The notes under the pieces are model-generated. The model did not search any database, was not told where the DNA came from, and saw only the letters and a program-made list of their open reading frames with translations. Positions 54,118 to 63,073 of a stretch of 64,000 nucleotides of DNA are shown one piece after another. The number at the start of each line of letters is the position of its first letter. The first letter of the stretch is position 1. A program made the position numbers and the translations under genes. The stretch comes from Diploptera punctata. Its lineage: Eukaryota; Arthropoda; Insecta; Blattodea; Blaberidae. Where the stretch lies: positions 1,587,001-1,651,000 of the forward strand of contig JASPKZ010007250.1 of NCBI GenBank assembly GCA_030220185.1, in the 5' to 3' direction.

Positions 54118-54398
54118 CTGCAATGGACTGTGATAGGGCCATCTTGACCAAATTGTTCTTTTGTTTTGTGCACTTGCCCAATGAAGTCAATGAACCCATC
54201 CCCTGATTTGGGAACTCCCTGTTCTGGCCAATCAATGAACTGGAACTGCCGAACTGTGCGTGAGCTGCCATCACGTGCATCTGTTACTTTGAATTCTCGG
54301 AGTATGTACTGTGGCATGTTGTATTCAGCAATGGGATCCACAACAAAGCACTGGTATCTAACTGAACGATCACTTGGCCAGTACTGATGACACTTTTC
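54118..54398 (-). CDS. Lar: Lar exon, D2 core
   Basis: 93 codons plus two bases: [93 protein letters not shown], then AG and a GTAAAT donor. The acceptor is ATTTTCAG. The loop that is WPD in active phosphatases reads WPE here, as is known for LAR D2, consistent with a regulatory rather than catalytic domain. Phase 0 in, phase 2 out. Confidence 0.95.
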
Positions 54399-54514
54399 CT
54401 GAAAATTGTAACAAACACATTTGCTAAAACTTGACCAATATTAATTCTAGAACTAAGAATGTTTTCCATACAATATTATTGATTGCATTTATTTAACATT
54501 TTTAAGAAAACAAT

Positions 54515-55595
54515 GACCTGGAAAAGGCATATGACTCTGTACCCATCAGCAAGCTTCGGGTGGCAATGGAAAAATTTGGAATACCTAAATCTCTCATACA
54601 TTTCATAAAAAGAATGTATGATTGTAAAGGAAGTATTAAGGTTGGAAATAGAGTATCCTCAGAATTTGATATAACAAAAGGATTAAGACAAGGATGCGGG
54701 ATGTCACCAACATTGTTCAAGATATATTTAGAAGATGTATTAATGAAATGGAATAAGTCATGTTGGGGAATGGGAATCAACATTAATGGCCATTTACTGC
54801 ACAATTTATTATTCGCTGATGACCAGATTATAATAGGACAAGATAAAGAAGATATAGAATATATGATTAGAAAGTTGGTTGATGCATTTGAGGTAGGTGG
54901 AGTGAAGATAAATTATATTAAAACAGAATATATGGTAATCGGAGGAAATTCAGAAGACCTGCAAATAAATAATATGATAATTAAATGTGTTGAAGATTTT
55001 AAATATCTTGGATCTATAATAGATAAATCTAGTACTTGTGAAAAAGATATTATTAACAGAGTAAATTTTGCAAGAAAGGCGATTAGATCCCTGAATGGTC
55101 TTTTATGGAATAGAAATTTGACCAGAAAAACAAAATAAGAGATTATACAGACAATAATAGAAAGTATACTTACATATGGATCAGAAAGCTGGACAATAAA
55201 TGAAAGGATGCAGAAAAGAATCTTAGGGACAGAAATGGATGGGTTACGGAGAAGTATGAGAATATCCAGGCTACAACATATTTGAAATATATATATCAGA
55301 CAAGAAATGGATGCACAAGAGACTGTTATCGATAGGATAACAAAGAGAACTCTACAGTGGTATGGACACGTACAACGGATGTCGGAAGACCAGTGGCCTA
55401 AACAGGTGTTGGATTGGATGGTACCAGGCAGAAGGAAGAAGGGGAGAAGTAGAAGAACATGGTATGAGGGAATATATGACACCATGATGAAGAGGGGTAT
55501 GGAGGATGGACAATGGGAAGATAGGAATCTCTGGAAAGCAGGAATCAAAGGCAAACTGCTGTAAAGTGGAAAGCCTGTATTAAGTATTAAGTAAG
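54515..55595 (+). pseudogene. LINE gamma, reverse transcriptase to 3' end, TSD present
   Basis: Near-complete C-terminal half: DLEKAYDSVPISKLRVAMEK (first bases frameshifted), GLRQGCGMSPTLFKIYLEDV, LLFADDQIIIGQDKEDIEYM, KCVEDFKYLGSIIDKSSTCE, stop at 55137, YGSESWTINERMQKRI, RTLQWYGHVQRMSEDQWPKQ, PGRRKKGRSRRTWYEGIYDT, WKAGIKGKLL stop at 55564. An exact 12-bp TSD TAAGAAAACAAT is at 54503-54514 and 55596-55607. It lies in a Lar intron, antisense. Confidence 0.88.
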
Positions 55596-55609
55596 TAAGA
55601 AAACAATAA

Positions 55610-55855
55610 AATAATTATTTGGTATACTAATTTCGAGGTAAGTTCCAGTTGTAATGTAAACAAACCAGATGTGTGACTGCATTTTCATTGGTCGAATAAC
55701 GGTTTTACATTTAAGCGTGTATAAGAAATGTAGTTTGCTCTCAAAAAATAAATATGTACAGTGTTACCCCTCTTTTACACTTTTCAAGGAACCAGAAGGA
55801 AAGTGGTGTAAATTAGGGGAAAGTGTAATTTATGGGAAACGAGGAGGAGTTAAAA
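55610..55855. other. Lar intron spacer
   Basis: Imperfect inverted segments (GTTACCCCTCTTTTACACTT and AGTGTAATTTATGGGAAACG) near 55762-55842; class unknown. Confidence 0.3.
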
Positions 55856-55856
55856 A

Positions 55857-56560
55857 ATGTTAACTCCAATATTCTACAACCAAGCAATACTTACAACCCT
55901 ACAACAATTGTTTCTTCGTATCAATTCCTTCCAAAATGCTGTAATACTTTCTGACTCTAGCTCAGCCATAATGGCACTAACACACAACCAGACCATCCAA
56001 GACCATAGAATAATAGAAGCCAAAAATTGCATCAGGATGTTGAAAAATCTAAACAGAAATGTTGTTCTACAATGGATTCCAGCACATTGTGGCGTGGAAG
56101 GTAATGAGATGGCTGATATGCTTGAAAAAAAGGTACACTCATCCAACAGAGTAAGATCAATTACCTATCTTACAAATCAGTACAACTCTACACCAAAATG
56201 AAAATAAAATCTCATATAGCCGAACAAAACAAAATCCAATGTGAAACCAAGATATGGAAGACATTACTAGAACCAGATACAATACCAAACAGCCCCCAAT
56301 CAATTGCAGTTGCATCATTTCGTCTTGAAACTGGTCATGATTGCTTGGCAGCACATCTACATAGAATTAAGCTACTAGACTCTCCACACTGCATAGTATG
56401 CAAGGACACAAATATGATAATGAACAAGGATCACTTGATGTTCTGTGCTGATCTTCAGAAAATAGTTGAAACACCATTCCAAATTGCTGAATATTATTGG
56501 GAAGCTCACAAGCGAATGATGACAAATCAAGAGCTTCACAACATTTGAATACTACTACTA
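55857..56560 (+). pseudogene. LINE delta: RNase H and zinc knuckle
   Basis: A 5'-truncated frame (55857-56201): AVILSDSSSAIMALTHN (RNase H third acidic box), VVLQWIPAHCGVEGNEMADM (fourth). After a frameshift (56198-56548): VASFRLETGHDCLAAHLHRI and CIVCKDTNMIMNKDHLMFC, the zinc-knuckle-like segment, ending YYWEAHKRMM. RNase H removes RNA from the RNA-DNA hybrid during retrotransposition. It lies in a Lar intron. Confidence 0.8.
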
Positions 56561-56644
56561 TTATATTCTACAACCGTTCTAGAACACCTAAAAAAAGCAC
56601 TGACTGGGAGAATATACAATATTGGATAAATAATGTAATTAAAT

Positions 56645-56785
56645 TGTTTTTTAGTCTGTTCATCTTACCTCAGTATTTATGTTGATTTGTTCTTGAACAT
56701 TAATATTGTGGTAAGATGAACAGACTAAAAATACTTTAATTAAAACAACCTAAAAATATCACTTCCTAAAATAAAATATTAAATA
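56645..56785. mobile_element. PLE foldback, family A (short)
   Basis: TTTAGTCTGTTCATCTTACC inverted as GGTAAGATGAACAGACTAAA around TCTTGAACATTAAT; the ribozyme centre is deleted. The end AACAACCTAAAAATATCACT follows. Confidence 0.7.
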
Positions 56786-56859
56786 ATGTAATATTTATTC
56801 ATAGTTAAATGTGGGAAATAACATAACATAGCATTTGAAATTGAGAAAACAGCAGTCAC

Positions 56860-57940
56860 ACAGTATGAAAAAGTTTTAAGGCTACCCCACAATAACTGGA
56901 CCCAAAGAAAACCACAAGTATGTTTAAAATCTCAGCAAAGCTTCCTAAGCACTGTACAAGAAATCAAACAGAAATTGCAACTTCCATATTCAAAAGAAAA
57001 TATGCAGATGAGAAACAACCCTCTAGAATTTTTGGAAATCGAATATAACCTTCATTTAACAGAAGACATCAAGAAATCTGAAACTCCTCCATATATTTTA
57101 AAACAAATGTCACTGGAAATAATAAATCTAAGATACCCAGCTCCTGAATGGATACATATTTTTACAGATGGCTCCAGCCTACCAAATGACGGTGGCACTG
57201 GTGCTGGTGCAGTATGTCCACTTTTTTCCTTTTATCGTAAACTAAACACAAATTCAACAAACTTTGATGGCAAAATTCTAGCAATTTTCTTAAGTTTACA
57301 AAATCTTTTATATCACATCCAAAAATTTACAAAAGTTGTAATTCTATGTGACTCCAAAGCAGCCATTCTTGCTATAACACGAGACACAACACCCAAAAGC
57401 ATCAAAATTATCGAATGTCACAAAATGATAAAACATTTATCCTGTCTACATAAAAAAGTTGTACTTCAATGGATTCCGGCCCATTGTGGAGTACAGGCAA
57501 TGAAATAGCCGATTTTCTAGCCAAGAAGGGTAGCAAAATTGTTTCAAACCCAACTTCTGCTCCAGTTTCCTTTCACTCTATCAAAAGAATTATCTCAAAT
57601 AAATACATCAATAAACTTAGAGAAGAATACACCACCAAAACATCTGGAAAGGAATGGGAAAATCTACAAGCTTATGACATTACTACATTACAAAGAAAAT
57701 CTGCAGTAGCAACATTCAGACTGCTAACGGGACATGACTGCTTGAATAAACACCTACACAGAATTGGCATAACAGATTCACCTAAATGCCCTTCATGCAA
57801 TTTAAATGAAGATATGGAAAGAAACCATCTCCTCCGTTGTCCAGCTTTTGTAGAAGAGACCAGCCTTTCTGCTAAATATTGGAGTGCAAGAGAGCGAATG
57901 ATTTCATTATCAAGTGCTCGACATTAGATACCAACCAACC
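56860..57940 (+). pseudogene. LINE delta: RNase H domain and zinc knuckle
   Basis: Frame 56975-57508: the domain begins WIHIFTDGSSLPNDGGTGAG (first Asp), then STNFDGKILAIFLSLQNLLY where family members have Glu in place of this Lys (second acidic residue lost), VVILCDSKAAILAI (third), VVLQWIPAHCGV. A frameshift at about 57495, then frame 57469-57927: GNEIADFLAKKGSK (fourth Asp), SAVATFRLLTGHDCLNKHLH, CPSCNLNEDMERNHLLRCPA, YWSARERMISLSSARH. The tail is (CCAA)n. Confidence 0.85.
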
Positions 57941-57944
57941 AACC

Positions 57945-58100
57945 AACATTATGAGGTTCTTAATTCGTAAATTAATGAGTCATTTTTATATCTTACCTCA
58001 TATTTCATGTATCTTTAAACACGGGAACTAGTTTTCAAGAGAAACATGAAATGTGAGGTAAGATGTAAAAATGACTCATTAATTTATGAATGTAATATTT
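57945..58100. mobile_element. PLE-like foldback, family H
   Basis: GTAAATTAATGAGTCATTTT and ATCTTACCTCATATTTCATG are inverted at the right. The minus strand keeps TTGAAAACTAGTTCC, a GAA plus palindrome plus C remnant of a hammerhead; the CUGANGA side is deleted. Confidence 0.65.
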
Positions 58101-58109
58101 GTTTTAATT

Positions 58110-58235
58110 TAAAATAAAATTATTTACACTTCACCCCATATCCTCTCTTTTATTTATTTAGAAGACAGGATATGAGATGATGTGTATTTATTTTAAATTA
58201 AACCCATAGTGATAATCCTATAATAGTTCAATGTA
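58110..58235. mobile_element. PLE-like foldback, family G (short)
   Basis: TTAATTTAAAATAAA, CACCCCATATCCTCTCTT and the inverses AGACAGGATATGAGATGATG, TTATTTTAAATTAA; the terminal CATAGTGATAATCCTAT follows. Confidence 0.6.
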
Positions 58236-58239
58236 ATAA

Positions 58240-58620
58240 GTGTTTTGAGCTGCTGTAAACATAAAAATAATATAAATATTAATATTGAGGTAAGATGATC
58301 AGACTAAAAATAATATAATTAAAATAACCTCAAAATATCACTTCCTAAAATTAAATATAAAATTAATTTCTTTTACTTTCTCTATTTAAAAAATAAATAA
58401 CAAGAGAGGTGCAGCAAGCACCACTATGAATCTTTAATGAGAGATTAAAATAATTTTGTTTTACCATAGCAGAATATGGGTTGAATTTCAGAAATGATTG
58501 AAAGCTCTGAGCCAGCTTTGTTGGCTCATTAAACTTGCTTTGCTGTTTATCGATTGTACAGAAGTGAGATAATCGATCAAATAAATCGATGTAACAGTTA
58601 GATAAATCTAAGGAACTCAT
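58240..58620. other. Family A PLE tail and unassigned sequence
   Basis: 58275-58350 (TATTGAGGTAAGATGATCAG, AAAATAATATAATTAAAATA) is the family A terminus. The rest, including an open frame at 58363-58620 on the minus strand, was not recognised. Confidence 0.45.
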
Positions 58621-58624
58621 AATT

Positions 58625-59075
58625 TGGGAGAAAATTTACATCAACAAGAATAAGGAGAAAAACTATGAATTATGAAATTCCTGGGGAAAAAGAAAATATT
58701 TGATTTAGAAGTTCATCGGTCAGCCAACAGAGGGAGTAGAAATCAACCTACAAGATTACAACCACAACAGTTACAATGCATCAACAATTTTGTATAGATG
58801 CGATGAAGCTATAGTCTGCAGAATATCTAAAAATATGTGGTGAGTCAAAATAACTGCCTCATAATAATTAAAGAACTTAAAAAAAAGAGAACTTACTGTT
58901 TGGGAGAAGATCTACATCCAGAAGATCAAAAAGACGATTATGAATTTTGAAATTCCTGGGGAAAATGATTTGATTTACAAGTTCTTCAGTCAACAAAAAA
59001 TGGAGTGGGAATCGACATCCAGGGCCGACGACATAAAATTTAACAGTCTGGACAAGCTGATGATGGTGTGCATGG
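58625..59075 (+). pseudogene. Two decayed PLE endonuclease tails
   Basis: Broken frames reading EKIYINKNKEKNYE, then FIGQPTEGVEINLQ, and after 58860 a second EDLHPEDQKDDYEF, FFSQQKMEWE-type stretch: two tandem 3' ends of PLE ORFs. Both are non-functional. Confidence 0.5.
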
Positions 59076-59090
59076 CATATCAAAACATTA

Positions 59091-59316
59091 ATATTTAATT
59101 TTAGGAAGTTACATTTTGAGGTTATTTTAATTATATTATTTTTGGTCTGGACATCTTACCTCAATATTAATGTTGATTTGTTCTTGGACATGTTTCAAAA
59201 CAATTCTGTTTTATCGTCAGCTTTCCCAGACTCTGGGAACAGAATTGTTTTGAAACATGTCCAAGAACAAATCAACATTAATATTGAGGTAAGATGTCCA
59301 GACCAAAAATAATATA
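59091..59316. mobile_element. PLE foldback, family A, with TSD
   Basis: A 226-bp element. Arms TTTTTGGTCTGGACATCTTA and AAGATGTCCAGACCAAAAAT; an exact 12-bp TSD ATCAAAACATTA at 59079-59090 and 59317-59328. The left arm keeps a full ribozyme-like core; the right arm has lost the CUGANGA side. Confidence 0.88.
59180..59228 (-). ncRNA. Hammerhead-like motif, family A
   Basis: Minus strand: CTGACGA (59220-59214), stem II AAAACA/TGTTTT around GAAT, GAAA (59196-59193), palindrome ACATGT (59193-59188), C17 at 59187. Stem I is weak, as in all family A copies. Confidence 0.5.
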
Positions 59317-59329
59317 ATCAAAACATTAC

Positions 59330-60120
59330 TTATTTTAGGAATTCACGCTATGATGTATATTCATTTAGGTAAAATTATGAAAAAGAAATCAGTGTGGATA
59401 CAAAAAATGTATTTGAAGAAAGAATGATACACAAGAAAATAAACAAGTTCAAAAGACAAAAATGTATTAATCAAAGCACTCTTTTAAAAGAAAAAAAAAA
59501 GAAAATGTAAAATTCAGGAAATTCACATCCATTGAAGCACCATAAGTTTCAACATTTTTTTTAAAGATTTCAACATAAGGTTGGCACTCAAGAATGACTA
59601 TAGCATTTGTAGATTGATTAGACCTAATAAAAAGAGGAAATAAAAGAAGAAAACAAATCAGGGATTTATCAGATTAAATGTGAAGAATGTGAGAAAGTCT
59701 ACATAGGAAAAACTAAGAGAAATTTAAAAACCAGAGTGAAAGAACATCTCACGAATGTCAAGAAAGGAGAAGTAGAAAAATCTGCAGTGGCTGCCCATGC
59801 ATGGTCCGAAAAACATCTTATTGAAAAGAAGGCTAAATTATTAAAACAAACAGTAAAAACCAAAAGAACTTACTGTTTGGAAAAAATCTACATTCAAATA
59901 AACAAAAAGGAGAAATTAATGAACTTTGAAATTCCTGGGGAAAATGACCTGATTTTGAGGTTTTTCAGTCTCCCAACAGAGGCAGCGAAAGGCGGCTCTT
60001 CAAGACAACAGAACAAAGGTCAGGAAAATACTGAAGATGGAACTGAAGTGTAAAGTTCCAAAACTAGTTTAAAAATAGAAGAAAAATATGAGGTGAGTGA
60101 TAAAATTTTACCTAAATATC
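59330..60120 (+). pseudogene. PLE family E with GIY-YIG endonuclease
   Basis: It starts at a GGAATTCACGCTATGATG terminus and an AGGTAAAATTATG join. Linker remnants precede GFIRLNVKNV-type broken GIY (frameshifted; GIYQIKCEECEKVYIGKT is visible across frames). Then the frame 59736-60052: KEHLTNVKKGEVEKSAVAAH, AWSEKHLIEKKAKLLKQ, NFEIPGENDLILRFFSLPTE. The end carries the ribozyme-like motif and TATGAGGTGAGTGAT (60088). It lies in a Lar intron. Confidence 0.75.
60025..60078 (+). ncRNA. Hammerhead-like motif, family E
   Basis: CTGAAGA (60031-60037), strong stem II GGAACT/AGTTCC, then CAAAACTAGTTT where the 5203 copy has GAAACTAGTA. G12 appears lost here, so this copy is probably inactive. Confidence 0.4.
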
Positions 60121-60188
60121 AAAACATGTTCAAATAGAATACAACAATTTATGAGGTAAGATTCACCTTAATTATTATTGTTACTTAC

Positions 60189-60494
60189 TCGACCCATTTC
60201 CTTAAGTTTTGTAAGCATGACAACAATAGTAGAATTATGTTCCCACAGCATTCTCCAGAAATCTTCCGTGGTGTCGAGAAGTGGCCCTTGTGTTGCAATG
60301 TAAGCTGATCGATAGCGATAACCATCTATGAAGCTTGCATTGATGTAGTCAGATCCCTCTATGGCACGCACAGGTGTGAGACACACTCGAGTTGATTCAA
60401 ATGGCAAGATATGCACCAGTCTATTCTTGTGCTTGTTGCATGGCAAGTTTGCACTGATGAAGCGAGTTGAGTCTGCCTTAATATTTGATAGTTT
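60189..60494 (-). CDS. Lar: Lar exon, D2 N-terminal half
   Basis: 102 codons after a TGTTGCAG acceptor: [102 protein letters not shown], then GTAAGT. The motif is KNRL rather than the KNRY of active domains: the second known D2-inactivating feature beside WPE. Phase 0 on both sides, so it splices cleanly to the exon starting EKCHQYW at 54398. Confidence 0.95.
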
Positions 60495-61110
60495 CTGCAA
60501 CACAATTTCAAATGTATAACAAATTTATAGGAAATGACACTATGAAGTAAATATTAATACATTACATTATGAGTTGGAAACATTTTACATTGTCTCATAA
60601 ATAGACAGTGGAATTTTGGCAAAACCCAAATTTTTTCTAACATATACATGCTTGAGATTTAGCATTTAAGTTTATATAAGTAGCTATATCTAAATAAAAT
60701 ATTTTATAGTTAGATATTTATTCATTCTTCATTCTTCATTACATGTATCCAGCCGTAGCTGATGACACAAATCCATTGTATACTTATGCTATAAGTTGCA
60801 ATGGGACTGCATTTGAACATGCAGCTTATGTGGGCTTTCAAGGTGAGTGTTCACGGGGTTAAAAGAAGGAGATATAGGAAAGACAGAAATTAATCCTTCA
60901 GTCTCAAAAACTCTAATACCATTAGAGTCGAAGAAAACAAGAGGTCAGGCAAGGGAGACTGGACAGGAAAGTAAAAAAACGGGATCTGGTACTAGAAAAG
61001 GAAGAAATACCAGATCGGTTAAAGATAAAAGTAAAGCAAAACACAAGTAAGTGGAAGCAATGTTTTGCTCAGCTTAGGCACCTTGAGTTAGATCTCTATT
61101 AGGAAGTAAC
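60495..61110 (+). other. Intron with two unassigned short ORFs
   Basis: 60735-60854 reads MYPAVADDTNPLYTYAISCN, GTAFEHAAYVGFQGECSRG, stop; a GTGAGT follows CAAG, so it looks exon-like. 60847-61050 is a Lys/Arg/Ser-rich frame without ATG (KTLIPLESKKTRGQARETGQ). Neither was recognised. A PLE-type terminus GGAAATGACACTATGAAG is at 60530. Confidence 0.3.
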
Positions 61111-61125
61111 TCTATGAGGTTTTAT

Positions 61126-61385
61126 AGGAAATAGCACTAAAGGATATATTTAATGTAAGATTTAAATTAAAATGCTTTATACCTCACCACATATCCAGTC
61201 TTTTAATTATCCTGGTTTCAAAACCTAGGTGGTTTCATCTTCAGTAATATCTCGATCGATGTTCTCCTGACCGACATAATATCAGTAGAGATATTGCCGA
61301 ACATGAAATCACCTAGGTTTTGAAACTGAGATAATTAGAAGACTAGATATGAGTTGAGGTATAAAGAATTTTAATTTAAATTTTA
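61126..61385. mobile_element. PLE-like foldback, family F, with TSD
   Basis: Arms AAAATGCTTTATACCTCACC and its inverse near 61350-61380; centre GACCGACATAATATCAG. An exact 14-bp TSD CTATGAGGTTTTAT at 61112-61125 and 61386-61399, itself the conserved terminal motif of another PLE: insertion into a PLE end. Confidence 0.8.
61203..61252 (-). ncRNA. Hammerhead-like motif, family F
   Basis: Minus strand: CTGAAGA (61244-61238), stem II AAACC/GGTTT around ACCTA, GAAA (61219-61216), then ACCAGGAT, which does not pair as well as in other families. Core bases are canonical; stem III is doubtful. Confidence 0.4.
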
Positions 61386-61539
61386 CTATGAGGTTTTATT
61401 TAAATAATCAGTAAATAAATCAGATTTTACAACTACTACCAGTATCCCCAATAGTCCTACTGCGGAGTCATGGATGTTTCCTTAGTGTGAAGTATCTAAA
61501 CCAGACAAATTTAGTTACACTCATTTCCCTATAGATGTC

Positions 61540-61830
61540 ATGAATGGCATGTGGTTAGCATACCAACCCAATGAGACATCTATTAGGCAACTAAGGAATT
61601 ACTAGGATGATGAAGGTTGGAAAATTTTGCTTAGAGACCTCTTTATTCAGGCTTAAAGTTCTTTTACGAGCCGGAAAATCTTCAGACTAGGGACCCATAG
61701 CTTAAAGTCCCTCCTGAAGGACTTGTTTTCCATCCTAAAAAATCTATTGATCCTGGCCAGGTTTGAACTCACGACCCTTGGGACTAGAAGCAAGAAACAT
61801 AACCACTAGACCAGGGTGGCCAACACCCAT
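61540..61830 (-). repeat. tRNA-derived SINE, family S6
   Basis: Minus copy with tRNA-like head at 61745-61825 (CTAGTGGTTATG on minus; B box GGTTTGAACTCACG on plus). Body as at 47862-48150. Confidence 0.8.
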
Positions 61831-62015
61831 TACTACAACATTAAAAATGAAGGGTAACAATATATTTTCCTTGCATACTCCTCTTTGGTTCAAATCATTC
61901 TGTTAATCCATAGAAAATTTTCACATTAGTTTTCGTATCCTGGTACGTCTTTATTATTCTCTCTGTTATGGATAATAAATAATCAGTTTTCAAAGGTGAA
62001 CCAAATTAAAAATTA
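61831..62015. other. Intron sequence next to Lar exon
   Basis: LINE-like remnant (minus strand; NGLTILSDSQEYENQFSMD type, weak) near 61850-61960; otherwise nothing. Confidence 0.3.
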
Positions 62016-62022
62016 CACTAAC

Positions 62023-62178
62023 CTTAAATTCTAATTCCATTCCTGTTATATTTTCTCCAACCTCAGGTTGCATCAGTTTTTGAAGATGAGTATGTAAGTT
62101 GCGGGCAGCCACCTCAGTGTTGCCACAGATCACAGCTTCCAGCAATGCATCATGGATGAAAATGTATTGGTCCTCCGT
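62023..62178 (-). CDS. Lar: Lar exon, end of D1
   Basis: 52 codons after a TTGTGCAG acceptor: [52 protein letters not shown], then GTTAGT. This is the last helix of the catalytic D1 domain and the linker to D2. It splices in phase 0 to [10 protein letters not shown] at 60494. The rest of D1, the membrane span and the cell-adhesion ectodomain (Ig and fibronectin III repeats in the family) must lie beyond the right edge. Confidence 0.95.
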
Positions 62179-62485
62179 CTGCACAATAATATAAAACATC
62201 AAACATACAATGCACAATCATCATCAGTAACAACAGCAAATAATTATCTACAACTCATTAATATCCTGAAAAATCATCATCCAGGGATTAAGCCTGTCGG
62301 CTCGTTCCAGTTTCATGAAAGCTAGAATTGTTAAAATTGTTCAGACCATCTTCTGTGTGGGCGTCCAACATTTCTCCTTCCGTGCAGACTCATATGAAGC
62401 TATTAACCTGGGTCAGTTTAAACAGGGGGCTTAGGCTGTAACTGTTTACAACTGAGTAATACTTGACAGGCGCGAGGGTGAACAC
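62179..62485. other. Lar intron sequence
   Basis: No exon was recognised on the minus strand, so the D1 exon ending in MVQ is not here. Confidence 0.4.
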
Positions 62486-62489
62486 TAAT

Positions 62490-63073
62490 ATATTAGTGAC
62501 TAAGTTCTGTTAGGGACCAGTCTCTCGGGGTATATCGAGAGCCCCTGCCCAGGGATACGGGCAAAGACCTTAACGGCAAGAACAAGATGGAACACAAGCT
62601 TTGAAATGTTGTAATTGGCAGAAGAGGCAACCCTCTCCTTAGGGCCCATCTCCGGGGTAACAAGGAGAAAGCCCTTAACGGTCTGAGAAGAGCAGAAGAG
62701 GCAACCCTCCCACTAGGGCTGATATAATGGGAGATTATGACAATGAACCTTAAGAAGGCAGTCCTTTCAATCGTCTTACCCTGCGAGGTGCCAGTAACAC
62801 CTTCAGGGGACAATCTACATCACTAAATGTTCTCATGAAAGCAACCGGACTGACCATATGAAGACAACTGAAGCAAGAAATAGGACTAAATCTATATCTG
62901 AAATAATGAAAATTGGAACTTGGAATGTATGAGGCATTAGAAATAAAGAACCAGAACTAGAAAACGAATTAAGTAAGATGAATATAGATGTAGCAGTTAT
63001 TACCGAAACTAAAAAGAAATTAAAAGGATCAATAGAACTGAGAAATTACCTATTAATTTATCATGCAGTATGT
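62490..63073 (+). pseudogene. LINE 5' end: GC-rich leader and endonuclease start
   Basis: The leader (62490-62857) has an imperfect direct repeat (CAGAAGAGGCAACCCTC at 62619 and 62692). An ATG at 62858 opens MKTTEARNRTKSISEIMKIG, then TWNV, a TGA, and GIRNKEPELENELSKMNIDV, AVITETKKKLKGSIELRNYL. TWNV..R and the ITETK motif are the start of an APE-type endonuclease, which nicks target DNA. The frame is cut at about 63073 by another insertion. It could be the 5' part of the gamma LINE family. Confidence 0.75.

Noticed and set aside
54913..55554. 213-residue minus-strand frame
   Set aside because: Antisense shadow of the LINE gamma reverse transcriptase frame, which carries the FADD box on the plus strand.
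62493..62813. Minus-strand 106-residue frame upstream of Lar exons
   Set aside because: It lies in the GC-rich leader of a plus-strand LINE and shows no phosphatase or other domain similarity.
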